Positions 43,850 through 55,300 of a DNA stretch of 64,000 bases are shown here, in pieces. The notes beneath the pieces are model-generated. The model had not been told where the DNA came from. It did no database searches and was given only the letters and a program-made list of their open reading frames with translations. Within the stretch, counting starts at the first letter, position 1; every line of letters starts with the position of its first letter. The DNA comes from Welwitschia mirabilis (lineage: Eukaryota; Gnetophyta; Gnetopsida; Welwitschiales). The stretch covers positions 241,503,161 to 241,567,160 of the forward strand of contig JBOZIK010000001.1 of NCBI GenBank assembly GCA_051453625.1, read 5' to 3'. A program made the position numbers and the translations under genes.

Positions 43850-45989
43850 TCAAAAATGGGGCAATTGTATGATCATTTTTCCACCTTTGCATCATGAATT
43901 GACATAGAAAAGAAGGACGAGTGACCATAATAAGGTAATGTAGGGAAAGACAATGACCTCAAGAGGCAAGAAATCACAAAAAGCCAGGAGGTACTCGGAA
44001 CAAGAAATGCCCGTAGAAAAACCCATAGCAAAGCATCAAAAAGGCTGATCAAAGACAGACAAAAGAAGAGCAGATTAGAGCATATCGAAGACACACAAAG
44101 TAGTAAGAAAAACATATAGAAACCATCAAAATAGAGGGAAAAAGTAATAGATCAGAAGGAGGCCTAGAGAATCACAGCAAGAAGACCAAAAATAGAGGAG
44201 ACAGAGGTCCGGGATCATAGGTAGCAAAGTTGTGCATAAAAAGTCATACTAGGAAGGCTCAGAAAAAACATAGCTAGTGACTTTTCCTCTTGACTAGTGC
44301 CAAAGATAATTACAAAGAGGAGGGGAGTAGCAGAAAAGGTGGTAGATAGAGGGAGTTTCAAAGGAAAAGGCTGGATAGAAGTTTACGGGAAAGAGCGCTT
44401 TAAGGGGAAAAAATTCACGGAGAAGACCATAAGGGAAAATGACAAGAAGGTTTTAGGTAGAAGGGTGCTCAATTAAATGAAACATAGCAAAACCCTTGCA
44501 TTCGAACCACTTCAAGAACAGGAGGAGGTAGCAAATAGCAGGACCAAGATTCAAACTAAAAAAAAAAAAAAAAAAAGAAAAGGGAAACACAGTAAACACT
44601 ATGTTCAAACTAGAGGGCATTTTCTCAATGATCTATCGACAACATTTACTAGCCAGCATCTTAATCATAGGTCCGATATCATACAAATTCTCTCTTTAAT
44701 TCCGTCTTTTGTTCAAATCTTAAGACAACATCTCTAAAGTAATTCCACCTATTTAATCAAATTTCACTCTGATTCACTATTTTGACTAAATCCTTCCTTT
44801 TTCTAATAATTAAGTAAACAAATGATAAGATGACTTATATTTTTGAAATTTTCAATTTTGAGTCATTTCATAGTGGGGTTTTTATATGAGGGCATCTATT
44901 AATTTAATAATTAATTCTATCATGTTTTAAATTTAGGCCCTTATCATGTGAGTTATAGAATAAAGTATTAGCCTCATATTCCTCATTGGCTAGCAAATTA
45001 AAAAAGAACGAAAGGGAAAAAGGAGAGACGTTCTATTTTCCATTTATTTATTTATATTTCTTTTTTAAAAAAAGGAATTCAAAGCACATCAAAATTAGCC
45101 TTCTTAAGTAATGAAAGGTTTTCTTTCCCTATTTTTGCATTTTTTTGTCTTATCTCACTCAAATGAATAGACAAATGCATATTAGCTTTACATTGACAAG
45201 CACTCTAGATTAGAATTTACCTTTGGGGAGGGGACGAGGCTGATTTCTCTCTCTCATATGTCTACTTTAAATTTAGTGTGAAATAAAAGCCTAAGTTAGA
45301 CCATTAAAATGGTCAAATTTTATCAGGATAATTATGCATTTCTATGAAATCTCAACATAATAAGATATGGTGAAACATCAACTAAGTCAAACCGAATCAC
45401 ATCAAAGTATCATATTAAACCAAAGATCAACCAACAACACTGCATTAAGATAAGCATTAGAGCTAATCTTACCAAATTAGCACCATTGCATCAAACCAAG
45501 CCTAAGCACCCAATATTAAGTTGAAAACCAAAGGTTATCGCACAACATTTAGAACTAATCTTTTTGCACTAGAAGGAGGGCATCAAACTCAGTTAAGACT
45601 ATCAAAGTCTATCAAACATAGTCAAATTTACTGAACTCCTCAGTTGAAAATATTCAAAAATAGTCAAAGAGCTTTAAGTAGTTAACATCAACTTGTTTAA
45701 ACAGTTAAATTCAGTCAAAGCAAAACCATCAAATAGTCAAACTTAGTCGACAATATTAAAACATTGGTACCAAGTTCTGAAACTCAGCCAAACGAAGTCA
45801 GTCAAACTCAATCAAAGTTAGTCAAAAATAGTTAAGTCCAGTCAAACTCGGCTAAGCTCAGTCAAAATGGATTAAAACATCAAATTTAGTCTAAACTTAG
45901 TCAAATCCAGTCAAAACCAATCAAATCACTCATTATTGCGTGACATTAGAACTAATCCATTAGCTACGAGAAAGAAAATCTTGTAAACA
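43850..45989 (+). repeat. polypurine tract and 3' LTR of element G
   Basis: AAAAATGGGGCAAT (43852-43865) precedes TGTATGATCATTTTTCC. The LTR is 2124 bp and ends TTGTAAACA at 45989, followed by ACATG. Its last ~350 bp contain ten copies of AGTCAA (TTGACT on the other strand). A 17-A run lies near 44560. Confidence 0.88.
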
Positions 45990-45994
45990 ACATG

Positions 45995-46772
45995 CACTTT
46001 AAAAAATAAAATGTAGAAACTCAAAATATTGCATTTTATGCATTGACCTAGGTCTTGTATCTAAACATTCAAGGATGACTGTTGTTTATTGCGAGGATCA
46101 CTTGGTGGCTTCCATAGAACATATGTTTCTGTAACATTAGAGTTCTTCTCAATGACTTTTCTAGTGTGAATGTAGGTGAGCATTCGAAGAATAGTTCCGT
46201 GAGATAGATCCAAGGGGATCTTGATGTTAGAGTTCTCCACTGCCAACGAGGGCGTATGTCATTCAAGCCTTTTGTCGAACCCAAAATTTAACAGTGCCAC
46301 TTTTCCACTTCTTTAAGTAGCTGTTGTTGCCATAAGGTGTTGGGATGTAAGCTAAAATTAGGTTGGTTATTACTAACATGTAAACGAAAATTAGTCTTTT
46401 TATTGTTAGCCAATGCATGTTGTAATTAGGTCTAAAATAGACGTGCTCAGCTATGTTAAACTCTAGTATGTTTTCTCTGCTATTTTCATGATTATAGTTT
46501 ATTTTTGTCATTTATTTTTCTCCCACTTGGACAGGTCTACGCTTTAGCGTTGCACAACAAAAGGAATGCATCAAACTCAGACGACACAGTGCATCATGAT
46601 CAGATTTAAGCGCAAATATGGAAAGTTTTTCATGCATGTATGGACTCTCATAAAGCTGCCCATTGAAAGCATGTTTTTGCCCAAGTCCAAGATGATGGAG
46701 GTTTTGTACCTTTGCATAAGTCTTAGGAATATGTTCTTACTACCAAGGAAAAGAGGGTAAGGAGATCAAATT
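45995..46772. other. interval right of element G with an unidentified minus-strand frame
   Basis: A minus-strand frame at 46246-46061 has 61 codons without a stop and a balanced composition (NIKIPLDLSHGTILRMLTYI, HTRKVIEKNSNVTETYV). It is preceded on its strand by GGCAG, a possible splice acceptor. I do not recognise it. The rest, including the plus frame at 46566-46760, shows nothing. The 317-N gap starts at 46773. Confidence 0.35.
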
Positions 46773-47089
46773 NNNNNNNNNNNNNNNNNNNNNNNNNNNN
46801 NNNNNNNNNNNNNNNNNNNNNNNNNNNNNNNNNNNNNNNNNNNNNNNNNNNNNNNNNNNNNNNNNNNNNNNNNNNNNNNNNNNNNNNNNNNNNNNNNNNN
46901 NNNNNNNNNNNNNNNNNNNNNNNNNNNNNNNNNNNNNNNNNNNNNNNNNNNNNNNNNNNNNNNNNNNNNNNNNNNNNNNNNNNNNNNNNNNNNNNNNNNN
47001 NNNNNNNNNNNNNNNNNNNNNNNNNNNNNNNNNNNNNNNNNNNNNNNNNNNNNNNNNNNNNNNNNNNNNNNNNNNNNNNNNNNNNNNNN

Positions 47090-47175
47090 TGTGAGGCAAC
47101 AAGTTCGAAGTTCGATTCCCATGTTGGGCGCGTAGGCTGCGGAGTGCCAAGAAAAAATCAAAAAAAAAAAAGAGG
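47090..47175 (+). repeat. possible tRNA-derived SINE 3' part (B box)
   Basis: Just after the gap, AGTTCGATTCCC (about 47107-47118) matches the RNA polymerase III B-box consensus GGTTCGANTCC except for its first base. An A-rich tail (AAAAAATCAAAAAAAAAAAA) follows about 40 bp later. The expected A box would lie within the N gap (46773-47089). A tRNA-derived SINE is the simplest reading; a decayed tRNA gene is possible. Confidence 0.35.
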
Positions 47176-48327
47176 AAACGAAAAGAAAAAAGAATGTGGC
47201 TGTAACCCTAGGGGGTGCTACGGTCACAATGAGTTAATTCTCCACCTAAATACATAATGAAAATCCTTTAGTGGAATCACTAACCGCTACGGATGCGCAG
47301 ATAAAGAACTCAACTGAAAGCTGGAGACGCAGATTTGGCGTCTGAAGCAGCTCTAAAGCTAAGAGAAGACTTCAGTCAGCATTTACATAAACTTCGACTA
47401 CTAAGAAAGGCGCAACGGATTAAATAATCTCATTAGCAGATGAGAATGTTCGTCAGGAAATCAAAAAATTAAAATCTGATTGAAGAAACTCCAGCAGTTA
47501 CTGCAGTAAGTACAGTTCGTACAAACAAATAAAATCTCAAGTGGCAGGTTGGAGAACCCTAATCCGAGATAGCATAAATGAAAAAAGAAAAGCTACAAGA
47601 GTAGAATAAATCCTAAGTCAGAAGTCTCCGTTCGTCTTTAGAGCTAAATCCTTGGAGCTACAAACATTGCATGAATGTATTTCTTATAAATCTTTTAAAT
47701 TACTTTGCAAATTACAACATATATGAAACAAAAAAAAAACTAATTATGATTGTGAACTAAGCAAAAACATGTTAGAATATGGAATTAAGCAAGTATGACT
47801 GTGAACTAATGAAATTCCATCAAGGAGGAATTAATAATGTTCTATGAAATGTTTTCTTAATCTTATCTTTATAGGAAGGAATTGTTCTAGGCCTCTGTTT
47901 TCTTCTTCATCTTAGGAAAACAAGCAAGAGAAGGATCAAAATAAAAAAGACACCAAAAGTTTGATCTTCAAAAATGTATATGCTCATAGAGTACAAGTTC
48001 TTTTTTATCTTATTCATGCTAATAGGATATAGGAATTAGCTAGTCCCCACAATAAGAAGAGAAATAATCTACACCCATGCCCCATGGGACTATTTATTTG
48101 AAAAACCTAGTAAAGAAGAAAAGAGTAAACAGAGTAATGTGGCGCCACGTTTGAGGATTTTGATAAACTAGTCTTTTTGAAAGCCTTCTATAACTAAATA
48201 CTACAAAATAATTGAAGATAGCAAAGATGATTTCAAGCCAAAATCAAAATGCAAACTTCTTTCATTATGAAACTAGGCTTTGCAACAACTTTTCCATATC
48301 AAATGAAGGCCATCAAAAATAAGAATT
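47176..48327. other. no gene recognised
   Basis: A moderately AT-rich interval. The part at 47280-47680 is less AT-rich and may be host DNA, but all frames are short and none resembles a known protein. Confidence 0.4.
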
Positions 48328-48720
48328 CTAAATCAAGTTGTGTATAACTTTTCTTTGTAAGAGGATGCTCTGCGAATAACATAAATTTAAATATCCTCTG
48401 AAAAGTCTATGAATCCATTGCCAAGGACTAGAGGCTAATGCACAATCCCAGAACACATGGTAAATGCTCTTAGAAGTCTTGCAAATGGGGAACAACACAT
48501 AGGAAACTCCAATATTTTTTAAGTGTCTCCCAATTAGAAGGCACCAATAAAAGATTTTATGCTTTGGTTGTGCCTTAGACTTCCAAAACCTTTGAAAGAT
48601 ATTCTTCCATTTATCTTTTGGACAATTAACGTTCCATTTCTTGTTAAGAAAGAGATACACCTTAACTTAGGGCTTGAAGTAATTGGAAGCTTTACTTGTA
48701 GAAAAATGGATAAGGGGAGA
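48328..48720 (-). pseudogene. LINE-type reverse-transcriptase zinc-binding domain remnant
   Basis: The minus-strand frame reads YLFLNKKWNVNCPKDKWKNI, FQRFWKSKAQPKHKIFYWCL, LIGRHLKN, then FPICKTSKSIYHVFWDCALA, SPWQWI. This is the zf-RVT domain found C-terminal to the RT of plant non-LTR (LINE) elements: W..FW....P.KhK.F.W..l, then CxxC...ES..H.F..C. The first Cys of the knuckle is Phe here. In a neighbouring phase, upstream sequence (KSPLIHFSTSKASNYFKP) extends the similarity to about 48720. No RT palm is recognisable beyond it. Such domains also occur in host pseudogenes derived from LINEs. Confidence 0.75.
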
Positions 48721-49840
48721 TTTATCAAGCCATTTCCATTCCTGTCATTAAGGACAATGATGGATACTCTATTAAAAATCAACTCAAACACTTTCAATGT
48801 GTTTAAAAAGAGGAACACCTTCTCTTTGAAATTTTCATTTAACTTTAGTACATTAGAGATTCAAACTATGTCTACTCCCATTATGATACAGAAGCTAATC
48901 AATACATTTAAGCCCCATCTTAAAAAATCTCAAAGATCTCATTCTAAAGTATGTGGCCAAAGAAGAGGAGCTAATATGAGAAACAGAAGATCATCAAACA
49001 TAGTGCAAATTGATATTTTTCAAACATAAAGTGGAAGGTGTCTATTTTAAGTTCTTCTTGGTTTTATTCTAGTTATTTTAGATTGGATTGTTAGATAAAG
49101 AAACCGCTGATCGTAAAGTCTTATTAGGTAATAAGCCAATTACTCTCATGGACAGTCAACCTTAGGGACGAGGGTTTAGGCCTTCCTGTGGCAAGGTAGC
49201 AACTTAAGATAATTTTCAATGCTTCATCTCCATGTAAATATGGAACTATTCATTTCGTAGCTAAGAATTGCCCCTACAACTAAACAGAAGGGATTCCCAA
49301 CCCTTCTTGTAACCGATTCATTTACCACACATTCCAAGCAACTTGGTGGTAAGTTTTCATTCATGACAATCACTCCAGAAGAAGGATCTAATCATTCAAG
49401 TGATAGTCTTAGAAGTAGTCATAGAAGGGGTTATGAATGAAGATGAATGACGAGAAGTAAATGTAAATAATGCTAATTATATGCTTATAAATAATTAGTC
49501 TAAAGAAAGAGGCTTTGAATCCCATTTCAGAGTTCTCAGTTAACTTTCTTCACTATGTGCTGCTAAAAGTAATTAGGAGTTTCATTAAGGAAATTGAAAT
49601 TCCAAATAAAGTGAATTGATCTTTTGGGGATAGCCACTAAATATTTAAATCGTTAAACCAAGTGAAAAAAAGAAGTTGTATCTGATAACTTGGTTTTACT
49701 CTAATTAATTTTAAAAATTGGATGTAGCATAGTATAACATTGATGGCCTCTATAACATTGTAAAGATTTCATTCATCTTCTTATAAAGGCAAGACAATGT
49801 AATTTGTAAATTGATTATGGAATTGTTAAGAAGAAACATT

Positions 49841-49841
<1 letters not shown>
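48721..49841. other. no gene recognised
   Basis: This may contain further decayed LINE sequence adjoining the zinc-binding remnant. A plus-strand frame at 48559-49029 is the shadow of that remnant plus neutral sequence. Nothing else is recognised. Confidence 0.4.
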
Positions 49842-49871
<30 letters not shown>

Positions 49872-49898
49872 GATACACACACACACACACACACACAC
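49842..49898. repeat. compound CA microsatellite
   Basis: Blocks of (CA)n are separated by TATA and GATA interruptions: ACACACACACACATATACAC, then further (CA)n and AGATACACAC, ending ACACAAGAGA. It is a simple-sequence repeat with no coding potential. Confidence 0.93.
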
Positions 49899-50025
49899 AA
49901 GAGATAAAGAATAAACAAGACAACACTATTGTGACGAATACAAAGATAAACCAAACAATAATAAAAAGACTTCTATTTAGTTTTTAATAGTAAATTAAGA
50001 ATAAAAGTGCAATGTCCATCTATCA

Positions 50026-51869
50026 CGTTTAGACTTTTAACGTTCAGAGACTTAGCCTAAAAGTTTAATGAAAATAAATTTTGGTGTTACAGATCCTTAA
50101 GCTAGTCAAATTATTACATGCATTTATTTTAAGATTTCTAGTGGTACAATTTTTATTGTGAAAATTTTATATAATAATACCTCACATTTTGTAGTAGTGA
50201 TAATATTGCCCTTATTGAAAATTCATATGATTTGATTATGATTCTTGTGGTTAGAATTTTGTAATTGTTACACTTATATCTATAAAATAGTTTAAATATG
50301 GTTTTTGGACATTTCTTGTTATTATAATAATTATATGATGAGCATTGCTATTTACTGTTGAGATATAAATCCACCTAGTGGCATGACAAGGAATGCAATA
50401 AGGGTGGTTATCGAATCTTTACCAACTTTCACCACCTCAACCACCCTATTTTATGATGTTTTATTTTTATAGTCTCGTGATACTTTACATTCCACCAAAC
50501 CTTAGTTATAAGTAAGACCCTCTTCCTCTTTCCCCTCACTTTTATTTTTAGAGAAGACTTTGCTATTGAACCTTGGAGTTTGGATAAGCCTTTGAACCTT
50601 CGAGCCTTAGAATCTTCAAGAGTTTTCAAATCTTTATTTTATTTCAGGTCTAGTTTTATGGCTTAATTTATTTTCTTGTATGGTTTTTATGTTCTTTCAT
50701 TTCACTCTTGCATGGATTATGGTTCTTCGATTCCTTTCTTGTATGACTTTTGATTATTCAAATCCTTTCTTGTATGGCTTATGATTCCTTTCTTATATGG
50801 TTTATGGTTTTTCGATTATTTCCTTGTATGGTTATAGTCTTTCATTATTTTCTTGTATGGTTCTTGTCTTTCATTTCTTGTATGTTGCAATTAATTCTTG
50901 CATCTATTACATGTTTCATGAATTTTTCTTGCTTGTTCTTGTAAGTCTCTTTTATGCATGTAGTAACTTGGCTATGAATATAATTCTATGCTTAAAACCT
51001 ACAAAGTGACCAAATTATGTAGCCTCAAGGGCTAAGCCACATGAGGGGCTCCCATTAACCATGGGAGTGAGCTGCCAGAGTGATCAAGGTGATTTTTGTG
51101 ACCCGTCTAGTTGTGCATGACATGACGTCTTTACGACTTCAGAGGGTTTATCCCATCTGAAGGATTCTTATTGGCTATAGGAATGAACCTCTAGACAAAT
51201 AGGTATTTTTGACACCCTTCTGACAAAGCATTTTATCATTGTATATTCTTGGATTACTAAGATTTGAAAATGTATATCCGAATTATTATATCTACTATGA
51301 TGTATTGGTCATTCGATTTTCTTGAGGATCCCATTTTGAGCTTTGAAAACACCTTACCTAAGACCTTGCCATGAACCATACTGAGAATTGTGAAGATTAT
51401 AGTTCTCACATCATGTTGTTTGTATTTAACAGGTGTTTGAGCAGAGCATAGAAAATATTGATCTGTCTTAGTAAGAAGGGCATTTGAAATGTCGATTTTT
51501 CTAGCTTGTGCACGAGAAATTGTAAAAATAGAGTGATTTGTTCATCCTTGTAATCTATTATATGTTATGATTGAATTTTGAAATATGATGTAAACATGAT
51601 ACTTGTACTATCGTAGAATTAAAGAAGAGTTCATTTTCTCTTGTATTTAAACATTATATGAGTTATTCTTCTCTACCTTCAAAAGATACTTAAGGATGTA
51701 TTTTATTTCCATGCATATAGATTCATTTAAGAATAGTTGTCTCAAGTATTTAATAAAAGCATTTGTAAAAGTTTAATATCATAGTTTTGGGTTAAAAATT
51801 CTAGGACATTTCATTTGATATCAGAGCATAATTAAGTTTTGGATTAAAGGTAAAATTTAGGGTATTACA
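50026..51869 (+). repeat. 5' LTR of element I with internal TTCTTGTATGG array
   Basis: Collinear with 56082-57935 throughout. Between about 50670 and 50885 the phrase TTTCTTGTATGGTT(T/C)ATG recurs about eight times at roughly 20-35-bp intervals, mixed with TTCGATTCC. The same array is at 56727-56950 in the 3' LTR. Short hydrophobic frames across the array (50750-51009, 56861-57073) are repeat translations. Confidence 0.85.
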
Positions 51870-51902
51870 TTTTGGTATCAGAGCCAGGTTAGCAATTCTA
51901 CT

Positions 51903-54230
51903 AGGCATAGTCGTTGTGAAATTATTATCAAAGCCTAGGTTTTGATTTGGCCAAGCATAGTTGTTGTTAAATTATCTCAAGTTTTTTTTTAAAAAAAAAG
52001 GATTTGATTACAGAGATAATTTGCAAAATCATTACAAGTGAAATTTTAAAGGGTATAATCAGATTACTACAAGCAAGATAAGACATCCAACTAAAAATTG
52101 ATAACATTCAAGGCTTTTATCCCACTCATTAGTTTGGAAACATTAATTTAGGATCTACAATTAATTTAGGAAAAATAAGGAACACACAGTTCACAGTTAA
52201 AAATGTAAAACTTTGGTACCCAAGTAGCATTTTTGTTTGTCTTACCACCAAATTCCAAGATTAGACTAGACACCATACAGTTAAGGAGAATCAGTATAAG
52301 TATGTTAGGACCCTCTATTTTATACTTCATCTAAGATCCCCTGCAACCACTCAACTTCAAGTTAAGGTCTATAGATAGAATCAAAATCATATGCTAAAGC
52401 GCAGAAAGAAGTCAACACGAAATCAAATTGAGAAAGCGTTTTTACTTCTCTAATACCCAAACAGATGAATCTTACAAACTTCCCTTTTTAGTATGCTACT
52501 TAAGCGATGTTGTGGATGAAAACGTACTACTAGAAGAATTAAAAGATCATTTCAAGAGAGAGGACTCCAGTTGTCCCTCCCACAACAACAACACTCAGCA
52601 AGGCGAGCACATCAGGTGGTGGTAAAACTAGTAGTCCACACATCCCTCATGGAATTCGTGCTTGCACAATAGTCATTGTATTTCCCCTTTGCCCCTAAAT
52701 TTCTGTAGGAACATCAAGCAGTTTGTTTGGGAACGTTTCTCTATTTTGATTAAAGACCTGCAGTTCGATTGATACAGATTACCTAAAAATCTTGACTTCC
52801 TCTGTCTTTTGCAAGGCTTGGATTGTCATAAACGAAACTCTGACCATAATGTTTGCAACCTAGGAGAGTTTCAGCATGGCTTGTGTAGGAAGCTGTGTGA
52901 TTAGTGGTTTTTCAAACCAAGTATCAAATTGTGAAGGTCAGATTTGATCACGATTAATAGAGTGTCTTGTCCAAAATATGACAGGGAAGTTATGCTTGTC
53001 AACGGGGAATTTCTGGTCATCTCTCTATTTATTTGAAATCCTTCTTTGATGCCTGGTTGAAATCGTTGAAGATCTCTTAGGGTTATTTTTTGTCCAAACC
53101 CTAGTACTCTTGTTAATCGAAGAATCAAACGAGGGAGGATGATGGTTGAGGAGATGGAATCCTTGGCGTAATCTTGGATTACAAGGCATAATTATTACAT
53201 TTCAGAAGAATCAGAGGAGCAGAGGAAGTGCGGGACGATGTTATGGAGGTCTCTATCATAAATTTCATTTCATTCTTCTTATCTTGTCATTCATCGACTA
53301 AATCGTGCTCGTGAAAATATCTAATTTTTCTCTACAAATTTGGCACTTTCTAGCTGTATTATGGAGCTGTTTCCTCTACTATCCCTGAATTTTAATTTAT
53401 TGAACATGAAAGCACATCGTCGATAAATATTGCTCATTTCCCTATATCAACACCAAAACTTCTAAAATGGTTTTATCTTTTGTTCCTCCATCTTGTTCGC
53501 CCAACCATAGGATCAATTACCATTCCTCTGTTAAAACTTCTAGTCCCCTTCTTAGTTCTAGAGTAAGCGCCTTTACTAAGAAGAGGGGCTATCTGTAGCA
53601 TTGTTATCTAATGATAGAGCTACTAGCACTATTAGCCTCCTCCGTTTCCTGCTCTCTTCCCTATTTTTGCTAGTTGACTATATTGACTCTCGCTAATTTT
53701 GCCTTCGAGGTTATCTATTATGCTGGCCTAGTTTGCTCTCGTTGTTTAGTTGAATGCCTTCAGGAATGAAGTCTCAGTCCTAGCTTTAGCCCTTGTGGAA
53801 GAGGAGGCAACAATTGACCTGAAAAGAGAGGTAACCAAGAGGCAGAGTCAATTCTTAAACTGATTATAAACAAAAAGGGAGAGGGAGAGGCTTTGAAGGA
53901 GGCAGCCCAAGTCCAATCCATAGTCAAGGTAGGGAAAACAATGAGCATGTTTCTAGAAAGATCAAATTTATTTGTTAAAAGATCAATGGTTGAGGATCCT
54001 TGGAAGAATGTGGTGTCTATTGTAATGGATGTCTCTGGTGAGAGACTTTTCTTCTCTAAACAACAAAAGTGAATGTAGTGGGTCTAGTTTAAGAAAGCAG
54101 ATAAAGCTATCAAAAATCAAAGAAAAGTTGAGTTTGTCCAAGTCTTGCAGAAAGCACTTGTATCCAATGAAAGGCAAGAGGCCCAAGGCAATAACGATGT
54201 GCTAGCTTATTTCCATTAAAACAAATGGAG
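51903..54230. other. element I interior, left half: unidentified cargo
   Basis: After the primer-binding site comes a short tandem echo (AGGCATAGTCGTTGTGAAAT and AAGCATAGTTGTTGTTAAAT) and then sequence with scattered frames: 52428-52625 plus, 53128-52901 minus, and a Lys/Glu-rich plus stretch at ~53870-54200 (VEDPWKNVVSIVMDVSGERL among stops). None is recognised. GC content and codon-like runs differ from the LTRs, compatible with captured host DNA, but this is inference. Confidence 0.4.
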
Positions 54231-54269
54231 TAACTCTAATTTCTCAGTTCTAGATAATACATTGCGCAG

Positions 54270-54674
54270 TTAAGTGACGATGAATGATAGGTCTGGCTCA
54301 ACAGAGTTCCCTTGTAAATATTCATAGTAGTTTATGACATGTTGGAAAATGATGGCTCTTGCCAACGGTGGAGTTGGATAGAGAAACGGTATGAAGACAG
54401 TCTTGCACTTTCTGAACTTGGCTTCCTGTTCCTCCTCTTTTTTAAGAATATTTTGTTTCAGCTTCGTACTTAGAACTTCTGATACCCCCAGCTTGTTTTG
54501 AAGATCATTTTTCTGTTGCCGTTCTGCATCAGCTGCTTCCATGGGAACCATCATTAAAAAATCTTTTTCACTAATTTTTCCCTTCAACTCTGCAATATTT
54601 TTATCTTTCATCTGATATTTGGGACGTTGCATCTGCTTATCGTTGAGCAGTCCATGGAATTCTTGAAGCAACAA
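54270..54674 (-). CDS. unidentified 134-codon frame, coiled-coil-like, in element I cargo
   Basis: An uninterrupted minus-strand frame with ATG at 54674. Residues ~18-90 are rich in Lys, Glu and Gln with heptad-like spacing (KDKNIAELKGKISEKDFLMM, ERQQKNDLQNKLGVSEVLST, LKKEEEQEAKF), suggesting a coiled coil. The C-terminal part is more hydrophobic. I do not recognise the family, and it is not gag, RT or integrase. It may be an exon of a captured host gene or a chance frame. No promoter or splice evidence decides this. Confidence 0.3.
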   Translation of the reverse strand: MLLQEFHGLLNDKQMQRPKYQMKDKNIAELKGKISEKDFLMMVPMEAADAERQQKNDLQNKLGVSEVLSTKLKQNILKKEEEQEAKFRKCKTVFIPFLYPTPPLARAIIFQHVINYYEYLQGNSVEPDLSFIVT

Positions 54675-54957
54675 TTAGAGACTGTTCTTTCACTCACTAT
54701 GATTCCTATAAGATATAGTTGTAATGGAATCATCAAGCCAAATCACCAATCCATATTACAGAAATGGTGGATCGATTTGTAAGAAAACCCACTATTTTGA
54801 AATGAACATCTGTCTTTTCATTGTTTTTTAAGTTCAAAATCGATTACCTCCTTCTCATGTAATCATATGTTTGATGAAAATTGCAACCATTAAATAGACT
54901 GTTTGAATCCTGTTATCTTGCTACAACCATTAGCAGAGGTTTGAGGTTTGCATAGAA

Positions 54958-55300
54958 ATGATACAAGAAAAGGGGGAAGATGCAAGAGTGGTGGATACCA
55001 TTAATCTCTGTTCTGTAAAGAAGGCAAAAGAAGTTGCAGCAGAGCTAGGGGTCGATGTATTTCACGTGAAAGACATGCCTGGAATTGCTAAGCAACCTTA
55101 CCATCTCTCCCTCTTCAAGCTCAGACAGACATCACATTTTTCCCTTTCTTCTTCTCCTTGTCTCTTGCTTTCTTCTGTGACTTTTCTTTAGCATCTGTAG
55201 ATTTTCAGAAAAATGCTGAGAGAATTTTAGAAATGACCCTGAAGTGGTCAGCAGAGGATGAACCACTGCTACAATCAGTTTCATCATTTTTTAAGGACAC
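54958..55300 (+). pseudogene. unidentified exon-like frame in element I cargo
   Basis: The frame from 54958 reads EDARVVDTINLCSVKKAKEV, AAELGVDVFHVKDMPGIAKQ, after which composition becomes low-grade (Ser/Leu-rich) to the stop at 55191. About 10 bp on, another phase reads FQKNAERILEMTLKWSAEDE, PLLQSVSSFF. TTAGCAG|AGGTTTGAG lies just upstream of the first ATG and could be an acceptor splice site. The first ~45 residues look like real protein sequence. I cannot name the family. It could be a host exon carried by the retroelement. Confidence 0.35.

Larger units (their letters stand above)
29373..45989 (+). mobile_element. LTR retrotransposon G (16.6 kb with nested H), ACATG target duplication
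   Basis: Two direct repeats of about 2.1 kb (29373-31464 and 43866-45989) begin TGTATGATCAT. The second ends TAAACA and the first TAAATA (mutated). ACATG stands immediately before the first (29368-29372) and after the second (45990-45994), a perfect 5-bp target duplication. A primer-binding-like TGATGTTAGAAGGAG (31468-31482) follows the 5' LTR, and a polypurine tract AAAAATGGGGCAAT (43852-43865) precedes the 3' LTR. The interior holds gag and protease of gypsy type but no recognisable RT, RNase H or integrase. Three N runs (724, 502, 442) are too short together for a full pol. Element H (5.4 kb) is nested inside. The LTR copies differ at many sites, so G is old. Confidence 0.88.

Noticed and set aside
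47090-47130. tRNA gene
   Set aside because: Only a B-box-like stretch is visible; no A box, anticodon arm or acceptor pairing can be shown next to the gap.
48559-49029. 156-codon plus-strand frame
   Set aside because: It lies opposite the LINE zinc-binding remnant, which has recognisable motifs on the minus strand.
50750-51009. Hydrophobic, membrane-protein-like plus frames (also at 56861-57073)
   Set aside because: They translate the TTCTTGTATGG minisatellite in both LTRs.
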